A stretch of 64,000 nucleotides of DNA, taken from the NCBI RefSeq assembly GCF_025210605.1, contig NZ_JAOARI010000002.1, positions 62,001-126,000 of the forward strand, in the 5' to 3' direction. Position 1 is the stretch's first letter. Each line of letters opens with the position of its first letter. Position numbers and translations under genes: made by a program. Shown here piece by piece: positions 35,348-43,449 of this stretch. The notes under the pieces were generated by a model. The model did not search any database and was not told the DNA's origin. It saw nothing but the letters and a program-made list of their open reading frames with translations. The DNA is from Halodesulfovibrio sp. (GTDB lineage Bacteria > Desulfobacterota > Desulfovibrionia > Desulfovibrionales > Desulfovibrionaceae).

Positions 35348-35896
35348 CTATACTCGAATAGAAACCCTTCTCGATGGTGCGGTTACTGGCGCAGAGGCCA
35401 GACGCGGCCTCCGTGAAACGCTGCGACTTGTCGCGTGGACAATGGCTTCACTAGCCCCTTTCTGTGTGGCATTTTGTTCTTCACTCTTTTCTGTATTTGC
35501 TTCCGTTGCGCGGTTCAGTCTGCGTGCAGCCTCATCACGATACAGTACGGCACCTCTCCTCCCGATTCTAGCTCGTCTCGAATAACTTAAATCAAGTGGT
35601 CCATGGTATGAGGCATTATTTTCAGGAACATTAGCTTCTTCATAACTCATTTGCGCTTGTAGCAAAGAAGTCATCGAAGCCATTTTGTTATCCATGGCCT
35701 TTTGAGTTGCTTGACTTGCTTTTCGCTGTGCACGAATTACCTGAGAGTGATCAGTTTGCTGGTTAACAAACAGGCCAGAAAGCATATTACGCTGTTCTTT
35801 CTTCCCAATCTGTTTTTCAACTTGCTGCTCTTGCTGTTTTGCAAGCTGTTGTGGAGTGAGTTTTCTAACTGAGTGCAATACATTTTCTATTTTCAT
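35348..35896 (-). CDS. Unknown Gln/Arg-rich protein
   Basis: A 182-residue protein starting MKIENVLHSVRKLTPQQ. The start at 35896 is chosen because GAGG lies 7 bases before it; a longer in-frame start at 35938 has none. It is very rich in Gln, Ala, Arg and Ser, probably helical or disordered, and very basic at the C-terminus (SRSVSRRPRLASAP...). No signal peptide or known domain. Its GC is higher than that of the surrounding DNA. It may be a phage- or element-borne structural or DNA-binding protein, but nothing proves it. Confidence 0.55.
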   Translation of the reverse strand: MKIENVLHSVRKLTPQQLAKQQEQQVEKQIGKKEQRNMLSGLFVNQQTDHSQVIRAQRKASQATQKAMDNKMASMTSLLQAQMSYEEANVPENNASYHGPLDLSYSRRARIGRRGAVLYRDEAARRLNRATEANTEKSEEQNATQKGASEAIVHATSRSVSRRPRLASAPVTAPSRRVSIRV

Positions 35897-36310
35897 CACA
35901 CACCTCATATTAAATTTATTCTTCGTTATATTAAACATATCGTCAGTACTTACTTACTCTTTAGAAAAAATATAGCTTTTTTATTAAAAAATAAACGATT
36001 CGCCCCATTTTCATAAATAAAAAATGAAACTCGTTACATAAAAAATCCATAAAAGCGTTTATTTATTTTTTGATAGACAAAAAAAACAGAAAACCGGCAA
36101 GACATACATATAAAGCTTTATATAAATAAAATTATTTAACACACCCTATGCCAGAGTTCTGCACATGGCCCTTTTGCTTAAGCACATGTTAGATTTAGTC
36201 TGAACCACTACCTAAAAAAGGATGAAATCGGTCATTTTTTTTTAGGCTAGCGATTTTTTATTTTTAAAAGTAAATAAAATCAAATTGCACCCTTACCAGC
36301 AGCCAACAGC

Positions 36311-36345
36311 CCCCCGAAAGGCGCAAACCTTTAACGGTTTTCAAG
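36311..36345 (-). repeat. tRNA-Ser inner fragment
   Basis: 35 bases that match 43284-43318 of the intact tRNA-Ser(UGA) gene at 33 positions. The fragment covers the T-arm 5' side, variable arm and anticodon arm, and ends in the anticodon loop. It begins exactly at the base after the point where the fragment at 25644-25666 ends. About 160 bases separate it from the integrase gene, so it is a good candidate for the outer attachment site of the inner element. Confidence 0.75.
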
Positions 36346-36507
36346 CGCGCTCTCGCTATCTTCACCTGTGACCACATATGGTAATATTTACTTGAAATTA
36401 TTTATTTTTTAATAATTGAATAAATTTTAAGCTTCTCCTGTTATTCACAATAAACAGGTCTCTTTCACTCGAAAAAGTTGGACAACTTTTCATAGTCTGG
36501 AGCAAAT

Positions 36508-37733
36508 ATGTCCAAGTGGATCAAATCAAAATTTCCTGGCGTCAGATTCAGAGAACACCCTAATCGTAAACATGGAATCACGGCCGAAAAATACTACACC
36601 ATCACCTACAAGCTCGACGGGAAAACCAAAACAGGAAGCTGTAGGTTGGCAAGTGAGGGCATCAAGCCAAGTTATTGCGCAGAACTTCTCGCAACTCTCA
36701 AACGCAATAAAAAGACTAGTAGTGGTCCTTGCACTCTTGCAGAAACACGAAAGCAAAAACTGCTTGAAGAAACGATTAGACACCAAGAGGAAGAAGAACT
36801 CACCACACAGCGCGAAAAAGACCTCATAACCTTCTCCGAAGTCTTTAGACAGTATGCTGCCGCAGGGAAAGTCTACAAAAAAGACAAAGTGCTAGCGGTC
36901 AATAACGGACGATTTAAAAACTGGCTGTGCACCACAGTTCGGAAATAAGCCGATGAAACTCGTTACAACACGAGACCTTGAAGCACTACAAGCCACAATG
37001 ATGGACGCCGGCAAATCTTCTTCAACCATACATCATACTCTGAGTCTCTTTCGAGCCACATGGAACTGGGCAAGAAAACGCCAACTCATCTCTGGCGATA
37101 ATCCATTTCTCATTATGGACAGACTGAAAGCTGAAGGAAAACGAGAGCGTTACTTTAAAGCTGAAGAACTTCAACTCGTCCTTAATTGGCTCAAAGAAAA
37201 AAAATCTTTCAACCTTCCAATTAACTCTGTGTGCAGCTCATACAGGAGCACGTTTAGGTGAAATCGCTCATCTTACATGGGACAGAGTCGATTTTCGTGC
37301 CCAACAGATTAATTTTGTCCATACAAAGTCCGGAAAGCCCCAATCGGTTCCTATGACTAAGGAACTCATTGTAATGCTGAAAGAGATTGGAAAAGGCCTA
37401 CCAAGTGAACCTGTGTTCAAACAACGTACAGGCGCTCCGTGGTTCACAGATAGAACTGGATATCGAAAAACAGAATCCCCATACTTTTTCCGTCATGCAG
37501 TTGAAAAGCTAGGTCTCAATGAAGGACACGCACGTCAAACACGCCTAACCTTTCATTACCTACGCCATACTGCCGCAACTATTCTTTTAACCAGTAGAGT
37601 CGATCCACGAACAGTTCAAGAAATAATGGGTTGGAGCACCCTCCGCATGTTGGTGCGGTACGTTCATGTAATGTCTGAAACAAAACGCCAAGCTGTTAAC
37701 GCTCTTGAAGGTGCTTTATCCTTGGCAAGTTAG
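36508..37733 (+). pseudogene. int: Frameshifted tyrosine integrase
   Basis: Phage-type tyrosine recombinase split by two frameshifts. The N-terminal DNA-binding part (36508-36948) ends at KNWLCTTVRK; the next part reads FGNKPMKLVTTRDLEAL in another frame, so one base change lies at about 36920-36938. A second break lies at the A8 run near 37200; removing one A joins it to ALCAAHTGARLGEIAHLTW-type catalytic sequence. The catalytic region has Arg in GARLGE, H-x-x-R in FHYLRHTAA and Tyr in LVRYVH, but the usual second His (LGH) is Trp (MGW). It lies next to a tRNA-Ser fragment, as integrases do. Either a dead integrase or two homopolymer/sequencing errors. Confidence 0.85.
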
Positions 37734-37774
37734 CCACTCATTGACACTTCTCAAAAAAAGGGTAAATTCTCAAT

Positions 37775-38056
37775 ATGTGGGAAATACTATTTACGTCAAA
37801 AGCACGAAAACAAGTCCGCAAGCTCCCGCAGGATATGCAGGTTGTGCTTAACTTGCTTGCTAAGGAAATTCAACAGTACGGCCCAGTAAGAACATCATGG
37901 CCGCACTATGGAAAGTTAAAAGGACGCAAAGAAGTCCACCACTGCCACCTGAACAAAGGTAAACCGCGCTATGTTGCAGTATGGCAGGTAACAGATACAA
38001 CTATTAAACTCATTGAGGTACAGTATGTTGGAACTCACGAAAAAGCACCATACTAG
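37775..38056 (+). CDS. RelE/HigB-type toxin
   Basis: A 93-residue basic protein of the RelE/ParE superfamily, probably a ribosome-dependent mRNA endonuclease. MWEILFTSKARKQVRKLPQDMQ is the usual N-terminal helix pair, LKGRKEVHHCHLNKGKPRYVAVWQV the beta core, and VQYVGTHEKAPY a HigB-like end with His and Tyr. It overlaps the antitoxin gene, toxin first, as in HigBA modules. Confidence 0.87.
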   Translation: MWEILFTSKARKQVRKLPQDMQVVLNLLAKEIQQYGPVRTSWPHYGKLKGRKEVHHCHLNKGKPRYVAVWQVTDTTIKLIEVQYVGTHEKAPY

Positions 38057-38399
38057 TGATGTAACTGAGATCTGCTTGCGCGTACCAACTAAAGACGCTC
38101 AGCAGGTCTTTGAAGCAACCAAACAGTTTTTGCTTCTTGCAGGTTTGCCCGTTCAGGAAACAAACGAACAAGGCGAACCTCTTTACACTTTAGACGAAGT
38201 CTTCCCTGATTCACACCCTGGAGTCGCTTTAAAGGGCTACAGGATAAAAGAAGGCATTACGCAAAAAGCACTCGCTAAACAGCTTGAAATATCTCCTAGC
38301 AACCTTTCCGACATGGAACATGGCCGTCGCCCTATCAGTAAAGCAATGGCTAAACGTATCGAGAAGGTTACAGGGATTGGATACAAGGTCTTTCTTTAA
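38025..38399 (+). CDS. Xre-family antitoxin (HigA-like)
   Basis: A 124-residue antitoxin. The C-terminal half is an Xre helix-turn-helix (YRIKEGITQKALAKQLEISPSNLSDMEHGRRPISKAMAKRIEKV). The N-terminal half probably wraps the toxin. The ATG at 38025, with GAGG six bases before it, overlaps the toxin's 3' end by 32 bases; a TTG at 38013 is less likely. Expected to bind its own promoter. Confidence 0.87.
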   Translation: MLELTKKHHTSDVTEICLRVPTKDAQQVFEATKQFLLLAGLPVQETNEQGEPLYTLDEVFPDSHPGVALKGYRIKEGITQKALAKQLEISPSNLSDMEHGRRPISKAMAKRIEKVTGIGYKVFL

Positions 38400-38410
38400 C
38401 ACCTACATAT

Positions 38411-38452
38411 AAAAGTGCCGCAAGTTCTAATAATGAACTTCGGCACTTTTTT
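38411..38452 (+). terminator. Terminator of the toxin-antitoxin operon
   Basis: AAAAGTGCCGCAAGTTC and GAACTTCGGCACTTTTTT form a long stem with one bulge and a 7-nt loop, followed by a T-run. Confidence 0.9.
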
Positions 38453-38536
38453 ATTCAGCCAACGCAACTCCAAGTCAAATAACATGTTATTCAGCCGAGT
38501 GTTATGGTAGCTATGCTCAATTTCATTTACGAGAAA

Positions 38537-38563
38537 GAAGCCTCTTCTCTACGAAGAGGCTTC
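38537..38563 (-). terminator. Hairpin at the 3' end of the small acidic gene
   Basis: GAAGCCTCTTC (38537-38547) pairs perfectly with GAAGAGGCTTC (38553-38563). On the minus strand TTTCTCG follows. Lies 15 bases past the stop of the 38578 gene. Confidence 0.65.
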
Positions 38564-38577
38564 AAGTTTACCGACAG

Positions 38578-38715
38578 CTATTCATTGTCAATGTAGCTAT
38601 CGTTGTTCGGATTATGAGCATCTGCCCAATCATCCATGTCAGCATCATTATTTGGATTATTAATATCTGACCAAACATCCAACTCTTCCTGCGTCATTTC
38701 TGATGAATCAGGCAT
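38578..38715 (-). CDS. Small acidic repeat peptide, unknown
   Basis: A 45-residue acidic peptide beginning MPDSSEMTQEELDVW. It has two copies of a W-[SA]-D-x-x-NPNND unit (WSDINNPNND and WADAHNPNND), about 16 residues apart. The ribosome-binding site is weak (GTAGG). It is followed by its own hairpin terminator and preceded, eight bases away, by another small gene of opposite charge. I recognise no family. Confidence 0.6.
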   Translation of the reverse strand: MPDSSEMTQEELDVWSDINNPNNDADMDDWADAHNPNNDSYIDNE

Positions 38716-38723
38716 ACTGTAAC

Positions 38724-38867
38724 CTACTTGTTTTGATTAGGGTTTAATTGTTTGCCGCGATTACCATTACGCTTTGACCAAGCTTCATTTTGTCCAGAAG
38801 TACCCTTGTTTGCGTTTTTCTGGTCTGCATTGTTGTTGGCAGGGGATTTTTTAGATTTTGCTGACAT
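38724..38867 (-). CDS. Small basic Asn/Lys-rich peptide, unknown
   Basis: A 47-residue basic peptide beginning MSAKSKKSPANNNADQ. The start at 38867 is chosen for the GAGG site just upstream; longer reading frames run through a terminator hairpin. No cysteine and no membrane segment. The GNRGKQLNPNQ end shares an NPN with the neighbouring acidic peptide. Likely co-transcribed with it. Function unknown. Confidence 0.6.
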   Translation of the reverse strand: MSAKSKKSPANNNADQKNANKGTSGQNEAWSKRNGNRGKQLNPNQNK

Positions 38868-38899
38868 TTCAAAAACCTCTTTTTTAGTAGTTAATAAAA

Positions 38900-38930
38900 A
38901 AGCTCTTCTCACGTGAGATGAGAAGAGCTT
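38900..38930 (-). terminator. Terminator of the 38972-40565 gene group
   Basis: AAGCTCTTCTCA (38900-38911) pairs perfectly with TGAGAAGAGCTT (38919-38930). On the minus strand TTTTTATTAAC follows. Confidence 0.85.
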
Positions 38931-38971
38931 AATTTTGTGCAATGCACTAAAAAGGCTTTTTTAAAGAAAAA

Positions 38972-39643
38972 TTAGAATACTTCGTCTAAATAATTTTTAA
39001 ACTCTTGAGCGTTCTTATATGTTTTCATTATATATTCACTTAACAACCTTGCATCTAACGCCTCAAAAGTAGTAGCTGCCGCGATACGATATGCCCGCTT
39101 AAAGTCGTGCTGTAAAAAAGCAAGCAGCATTTCATCCTGTCCAGTTTGCTTAGTGTTCGCAGTCAAAATCACTTCTGGCAACGAAACCTCACGTCCATCA
39201 AAAAATGCAGTAGGAAGTTCTATAAAGGGATTAGGAAACTGCTTTTCGGTAATATCGCCCCAACTACTGATGGCTTCAATAAAACTCTCAAGATCTTCCG
39301 AAAACATTACTTCTGGAATAGAGCTCTTCCGCTCCTTCAAAATTAAACTTAGGACTGAAGCAACTCTTGCCCTTTCTTCAAAATTTAAAACAAGTTTTGT
39401 TACGTGGGAAGGTTTTGGGAAAAAGGCAAGAAGCAAAACTAGATTATAAAATAACGGCAAGTTGGCATCATGAAATAGACGCTTATCACGCTGCACCCCA
39501 GCTTCTGACGCATATGGTAAAACTCCATTACGCTCGAACGTGGTTAACTTATCTTTCAAATTACCATAGGCTGAAATCTTTTTACCAAACAACTTCTTAA
39601 AAGCTTGGGCTCTGGTATAACGATAATATTGCTCGCTCACCAT
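38972..39643 (-). CDS. Hypothetical protein
   Basis: A 223-residue soluble protein I do not recognise. The first ~60 residues (RAQAFKKLFGKKISAYGNLKDKLTTFERNGVLPYASEAGVQRDKR) could be a small MerR-like or winged DNA-binding segment. The rest is helical with no catalytic motif visible. It ends an apparent three-gene minus-strand unit with the next two genes and is followed by a strong terminator. Confidence 0.65.
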   Translation of the reverse strand: MVSEQYYRYTRAQAFKKLFGKKISAYGNLKDKLTTFERNGVLPYASEAGVQRDKRLFHDANLPLFYNLVLLLAFFPKPSHVTKLVLNFEERARVASVLSLILKERKSSIPEVMFSEDLESFIEAISSWGDITEKQFPNPFIELPTAFFDGREVSLPEVILTANTKQTGQDEMLLAFLQHDFKRAYRIAAATTFEALDARLLSEYIMKTYKNAQEFKNYLDEVF

Positions 39644-39646
39644 GAC

Positions 39647-39982
39647 TTACCAACAAGTATTCTTCAGCAGTTGCTGATAGCTTTTTCCAACATTAAACTC
39701 TTCTGAAATCACACTAGCTCTGTTCTTCAAACTTCCACGACAATGATTCACACGAGCATACTCTTCTAGTGCGCCTCGACATACACCAGCACGCATGGCA
39801 TCTGCCTGTGAGATATCCGAAATAATACTTAATATTTCATCCTTACTCTCAAGAATCTCTACCAACGACGAACAGCCATCAATTAACTCTTCACTCGACA
39901 GTCGCTTCGCATTCGTCGTGGATACGACACTAAAGAAACATAAACAAAACAATAAACCGCATATCATCTTACTGAACTTCAT
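39647..39982 (-). CDS. Small secreted protein, possibly Rap1a-like
   Basis: About 111 residues from the ATG at 39982, with a signal peptide (MICGLLFCLCFFSVVSTTNA). The mature part has four cysteines, including DGCSSL, GVCRGALEEYARVNHC and a C-terminal NTCW, spaced somewhat like Rap1a/Tai immunity proteins, though the usual C-x-G-Y is C-R-G-A here. The start overlaps the upstream gene by 14 bases. Function unproven. Confidence 0.6.
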   Translation of the reverse strand: MKFSKMICGLLFCLCFFSVVSTTNAKRLSSEELIDGCSSLVEILESKDEILSIISDISQADAMRAGVCRGALEEYARVNHCRGSLKNRASVISEEFNVGKSYQQLLKNTCW

Positions 39983-40565
39983 TACTCTTCCCCGTTTCAT
40001 TTCCCTGTTCTTTTGATAGGATAACATTCTCAGAAGTTTCTAAATCAGGAACAAAATTCTTTTGAGAAGTAGGTACCGTTTGCTTTAAACAACTCGTCAC
40101 GTTACTTGAATCAGGAACACTTGAGTAAAGACAAAATAAAACACTCAGCATCGCAAAACCGTTGAAATTTAAGGCATCCTCGACTTGTTCAATGGGGTAT
40201 CCCATTTTTTCAGCCATCAACTCTACTGCAATAACAACCATGAGGCCTGTTGCAATAATCCCAGATTTTCTTATTACAAAAAAAAGTTGTTTAAAAAAAC
40301 TGACATTAAATTTCTTAGAATAAGAATAGAGCCTCCATAGCATAATTACTGCAACAAAATAATAAAAACTCTCTCCACGTGATAATTCGGACAATCCGGT
40401 TTCGACATAATCACCATAAGGATAAATGGACGATGCCATCCCACAAAAGAGAATCCCACTCACAAAAAGATAACTTTTTATAATTAAAAAAAATAACCAG
40501 CTAATAGCTCTTGCACACCATAGATCGAATGAAAATTTGTATTTCTTCCGTTCGTTACAGGCCAT
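39969..40565 (-). CDS. Hypothetical membrane protein
   Basis: A ~198-residue protein with about four hydrophobic segments (WLFFLIIKSYLFVSGILFCG, SFYYFVAVIMLWRLY, GIIATGLMVVIAVELM, GFAMLSVLFCLY) and a polar C-terminus. The ATG at 40565 has GGAGGGG just before it. It opens the three-gene minus unit. No family recognised. Confidence 0.6.
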   Translation of the reverse strand: MACNERKKYKFSFDLWCARAISWLFFLIIKSYLFVSGILFCGMASSIYPYGDYVETGLSELSRGESFYYFVAVIMLWRLYSYSKKFNVSFFKQLFFVIRKSGIIATGLMVVIAVELMAEKMGYPIEQVEDALNFNGFAMLSVLFCLYSSVPDSSNVTSCLKQTVPTSQKNFVPDLETSENVILSKEQGNETGKSNEVQ

Positions 40566-40975
40566 TACCCCTCCCACTATCGTATAGTAATTTTTATTAG
40601 CACCGACTATTTGTAAATACTTACTACCTTGTCAATACAAAACGACTTACAGAACAACTTTAGCAAGATGTGCAAAGAAAACGTGCGAAACCAATTAAGG
40701 CCATCACTCAGTTACAACTTGTTATGAGTGGTGGTCTGTTATCTAGTTTTCCTACGTTGAGCCCGCAGCGAATAAGTTCTTTTCCACCTTTTGGTGGCAT
40801 GCAGTAAAATACCCTCACATCAAAAGTGGGGGCATCTTACCTGTCCTGCCATAAACATTTTATACAACGAGTAGTAAAATCTATCACAAAACAGTTTAAT
40901 TTTATTTCATTACATACAAAAAAACAGTTTAAACATTAAAATGTATAGATATGAGACTGTTCCATACTATCAGTT
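40566..40975. other. Intergenic region, nothing recognised
   Basis: About 400 AT-rich bases between divergent genes. Promoters for both directions must lie here. Only a small CCACCTTTTGGTGG hairpin near 40780 stands out. Confidence 0.5.
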
Positions 40976-41854
40976 ATGATAATCATGCATAACATCACCA
41001 TCTCTGGTTTTCTCACCCTAAAACTTCCTGAGCGAAGTTTTCTTCTTAATCCAATAATTCCACAACAGGGACTTGCACTACTCTACGCGCCGCGTGGACT
41101 AGGAAAAACATATGCAGCCCTAAGCATTGCTCTTGCCGTTGCATCTGGCAGCGAAGTCTATGATTGGCAAGCTACAAGTCCACATCAAGTTCTCTACATC
41201 GATGGCGAAATGCCTGCTTGCTCTATGCAAGAAAGTCTCAATGGCCTGTCTAAAGGAATGAAACTAACCGTTCCTTATCCGGAGCTCTTCCAAATCATTA
41301 CTCCAGATTTACAAACAGTTCCCATGCCCAATCTTGCAAACCCAGTAGGCCAACAATCCATTGAAGCCTTAATCCAAGACACCAAGCTCATTGTTATGGA
41401 TAACCTAGCCACCCTTTGCCGAAATGGTCGCGAAAACGAATCTGACTCCTGGATGCCAGTACAATCTGGGCAGCTTGATTTGCGACGAAGGGGCTTATCT
41501 GTCCTTATCGTTCATCATGCAGGTAAATCCGGAGATCAGCGAGGCACCTCCAAAGAAGACATTATGGACACCGTAATCAGCCTTAAAATGCCAAAGGGAT
41601 ATACAATGCAGAAAGGTGCGCGCTTTGAAGTGCATCTAACCAAAGCACGCGGAGTTGCCGGAGAGGAAGTAAAGCCTTTCGAGGCTCACTTATTGAAGAG
41701 GACAACGCTCTCTCATGGAAAAAGCGGGACATTGAAGAGGCAGACACTGGGACAGTTTAAAAAGCACCTTGAAAACGGTCTCTGAATCCGAAAAATCGTA
41801 GAAGAAATGGGTAAATCCAAGTCAGCCATCCACCGTTTAGAGACCAAAATATAA
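40976..41854 (+). pseudogene. RepA-like RecA-fold ATPase with in-frame stop
   Basis: A 269-residue AAA_25/RepA-like ATPase, as carried by plasmids and integrative elements for replication. Walker A is in LLYAPRGLGKTYAALS, followed by VLYIDGEMP and the Walker B-like LIVMDNLATL; VLIVHHAGKSGDQRG is also typical. The frame stops at TGA (41783-41785), yet reading on in the same frame gives IRKIVEEMGKSKSAIHRLE and then TAA at 41852-41854. That continuation is a helix-turn-helix of the kind that ends such proteins (GxSIRxIAEExGxSKSTVHR). So a nonsense change removed the DNA-binding end, or the shorter protein is what remains functional. Confidence 0.75.
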
Positions 41855-42088
41855 AAGTATCCCGCTGTCCCGCCTATTCAAGAGAGGAACAAATTTTTAG
41901 CTTTTAAAATGATTGCTAAAAAATCTTATGCTGAAAAAAGAGAGAAAATAGGTAACCTCAAAGGTAAACCAGTGTGTTTCTCAACTTAGCAATTACACGC
42001 TAGTTAAGCAAACCACGCAAACCAACCGGACAAAACACAAAATGAAAGTAATACTTAGGTAAATTTTATTTAAAATCCACTAAAAAAA

Positions 42089-42448
42089 TTAGATATTTTT
42101 TATCCGCGACGCAGCAGCCCGCCTAAAGCTCAGAAATACTATTATGGCAACCAGCACATGCCCACTAATTACAATCAACATACTAGAGTCAAAGTCTTGA
42201 AGGATACAGCCTGCTACCACAAATAAAATGCTCGTGCCCATTATACTCACCGGTGTTGCCCATATTCGCATTCGTTCAGGAAGAAACAGTGTTAAAAAAG
42301 TAAGCAACACAGAGACAGCATATGTAACGCCGCCTGATGGCATTACATGCTCATGGGATTGCCATAACAAATAAAGGGCAGCTAATTGATATAAAATATA
42401 AACAAAAGAAATAATAAACGCTGATATAGTCCAGAACCTATTCTCCAT
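42089..42448 (-). CDS. Small membrane protein, possible Rhs immunity protein
   Basis: A 119-residue protein with four predicted membrane helices and a basic C-terminus (RRAAASRIKN). It lies 19 bases downstream of an Rhs tip gene, the position of immunity genes. The assignment is from position only. Confidence 0.55.
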   Translation of the reverse strand: MENRFWTISAFIISFVYILYQLAALYLLWQSHEHVMPSGGVTYAVSVLLTFLTLFLPERMRIWATPVSIMGTSILFVVAGCILQDFDSSMLIVISGHVLVAIIVFLSFRRAAASRIKNI

Positions 42449-42467
42449 CTTACCAACTCCTGTTCAC

Positions 42468-43061
42468 TTACAACAATGACAGCTTCGGATATGATTCTTC
42501 TGGAATTACTCGATGCTCTTCGTCTTCACCCTTTCTTTGATAACTTTCATTGGGTGCTTCATCTTTTGAATCATCTCGCTCATCTCCTTGATCCCTCGAT
42601 GGAAGTATCTCTTCTAATACCTCAGCAAAGATAAAAGCTCTTCCTGAAAAAGATGTCAACAACGTCGCTAACTGTTTCATAATATGAGTCCAACCACGGG
42701 GCTTGCCATTTATCATTTTCCTTTCATCCTTAGTCAACCCAAGCAAACCAATCGGATCAATCAAATTAACTGGGTCAACCAAACAATACCCATATACATC
42801 AACATCACCGCCTCGCAGGCCTAATGGATCCCGCTGAATAAAACGCCCAGTTGACGGATCATAATCACGAAATAAAAAAAGAATCAGACCAGTACCCTCA
42901 TCAAACAGTCCACAGCCAAAATTAAGCATGGCAACAGTCACGAGCTTATGGTTCGCAATCTTCGACCAAAGCATCTTGTTGTTTTCGTACACGTGGTATG
43001 GAAGTTTGGACACCATCACTTTGATAAAATTGAGACCATCTCCCCGCATATTTTGCCTCAA
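42468..43061 (-). pseudogene. Rhs repeat-associated core fragment with variable tip
   Basis: A fragment of an Rhs/YD-repeat toxin. From about residue 48 it reads FGCGLFDEGTGLILFLFRDYDPSTGRFIQRDPLGLRGGDVDVYGY, ending with DPVNLIDPIGL, the conserved core end after which toxin tips vary. The tip is ~90 residues, with an acidic Lys/Glu-rich end; no toxin fold recognised. The ~45 residues before the core do not look like Rhs, and the large N-terminal cage is missing, so it is a displaced tip or a decayed gene. Confidence 0.75.
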
Positions 43062-43189
43062 TTTCTTCGACAGTAAGAAACATTTTCGCCATATTTTTTA
43101 CAGCCTGACCAACAACATCGTGAAATGCAAAAGCGTAAGCTTCCCCTTACTGCGACCACATAAACAAAAAAAGTTGGACAAAGGTTAAA

Positions 43190-43283
43190 CAAACTCGTTT
43201 ATCCCAATCATTGGACACAAAAAAAGCCCTCACAGTTTTCACTGTAAGGGCTTAATATCATGGCGGAGAGGGAGGGATTCGAA
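43190..43283. repeat. Right 94-bp direct repeat (tRNA-Ser 3' end side)
   Basis: Partner of 25573-25666. Includes the last 23 bases of the intact tRNA and the terminator beside it. Under the usual integration model this copy came with the element and restored the tRNA. Confidence 0.85.
43224..43253 (-). terminator. Terminator of tRNA-Ser
   Basis: AAGCCCTCACAG (43224-43235) pairs with CTGTAAGGGCTT (43242-43253) with one mismatch; an A-run on the plus strand gives a U-run on the minus strand. Confidence 0.85.
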
Positions 43284-43352
43284 CCCCCGGAAGGCGCAAA
43301 CCTTCAACGGTTTTCAAGACCGCCGCGTTCAACCGAGCTCTGCCACCTCTCC
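43261..43352 (-). tRNA. serT: tRNA-Ser(UGA)
   Basis: 92 bases reading GGAGAGGTGGCAGAGCTCGG at the 5' end. The anticodon loop is CTTGAAA (anticodon UGA), there is a long variable arm as in class II tRNAs, the T-loop is GTTCGAATC, and it ends ...CTCTCCGCCA with an encoded CCA. Acceptor strands GGAGAGG and CCTCTCC pair. It is the integration site of the mobile region on its lower-coordinate side. Confidence 0.97.
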
Positions 43353-43449
43353 TTGTTGTGTTCTCTGCGAAGCAGAGGTGGTCTGTATAGGGAATTACAA
43401 TTCAAAGCGCAAGTACTTTTTGTATTTTTCTTAACTTTTTTCTAGATTG

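Noticed and set aside
35166..35585. Plus-strand gene of ~139 residues
   Set aside because: It overlaps the minus-strand gene at 35348-35896, which has a good ribosome-binding site and terminator; the plus frame has a poly-G-derived Gly run and no start signal.
41783..41785. TGA as a selenocysteine codon
   Set aside because: The protein is a RepA-like ATPase with no redox site there, and the residue expected at that place in the helix-turn-helix is Ser. A nonsense change is simpler.
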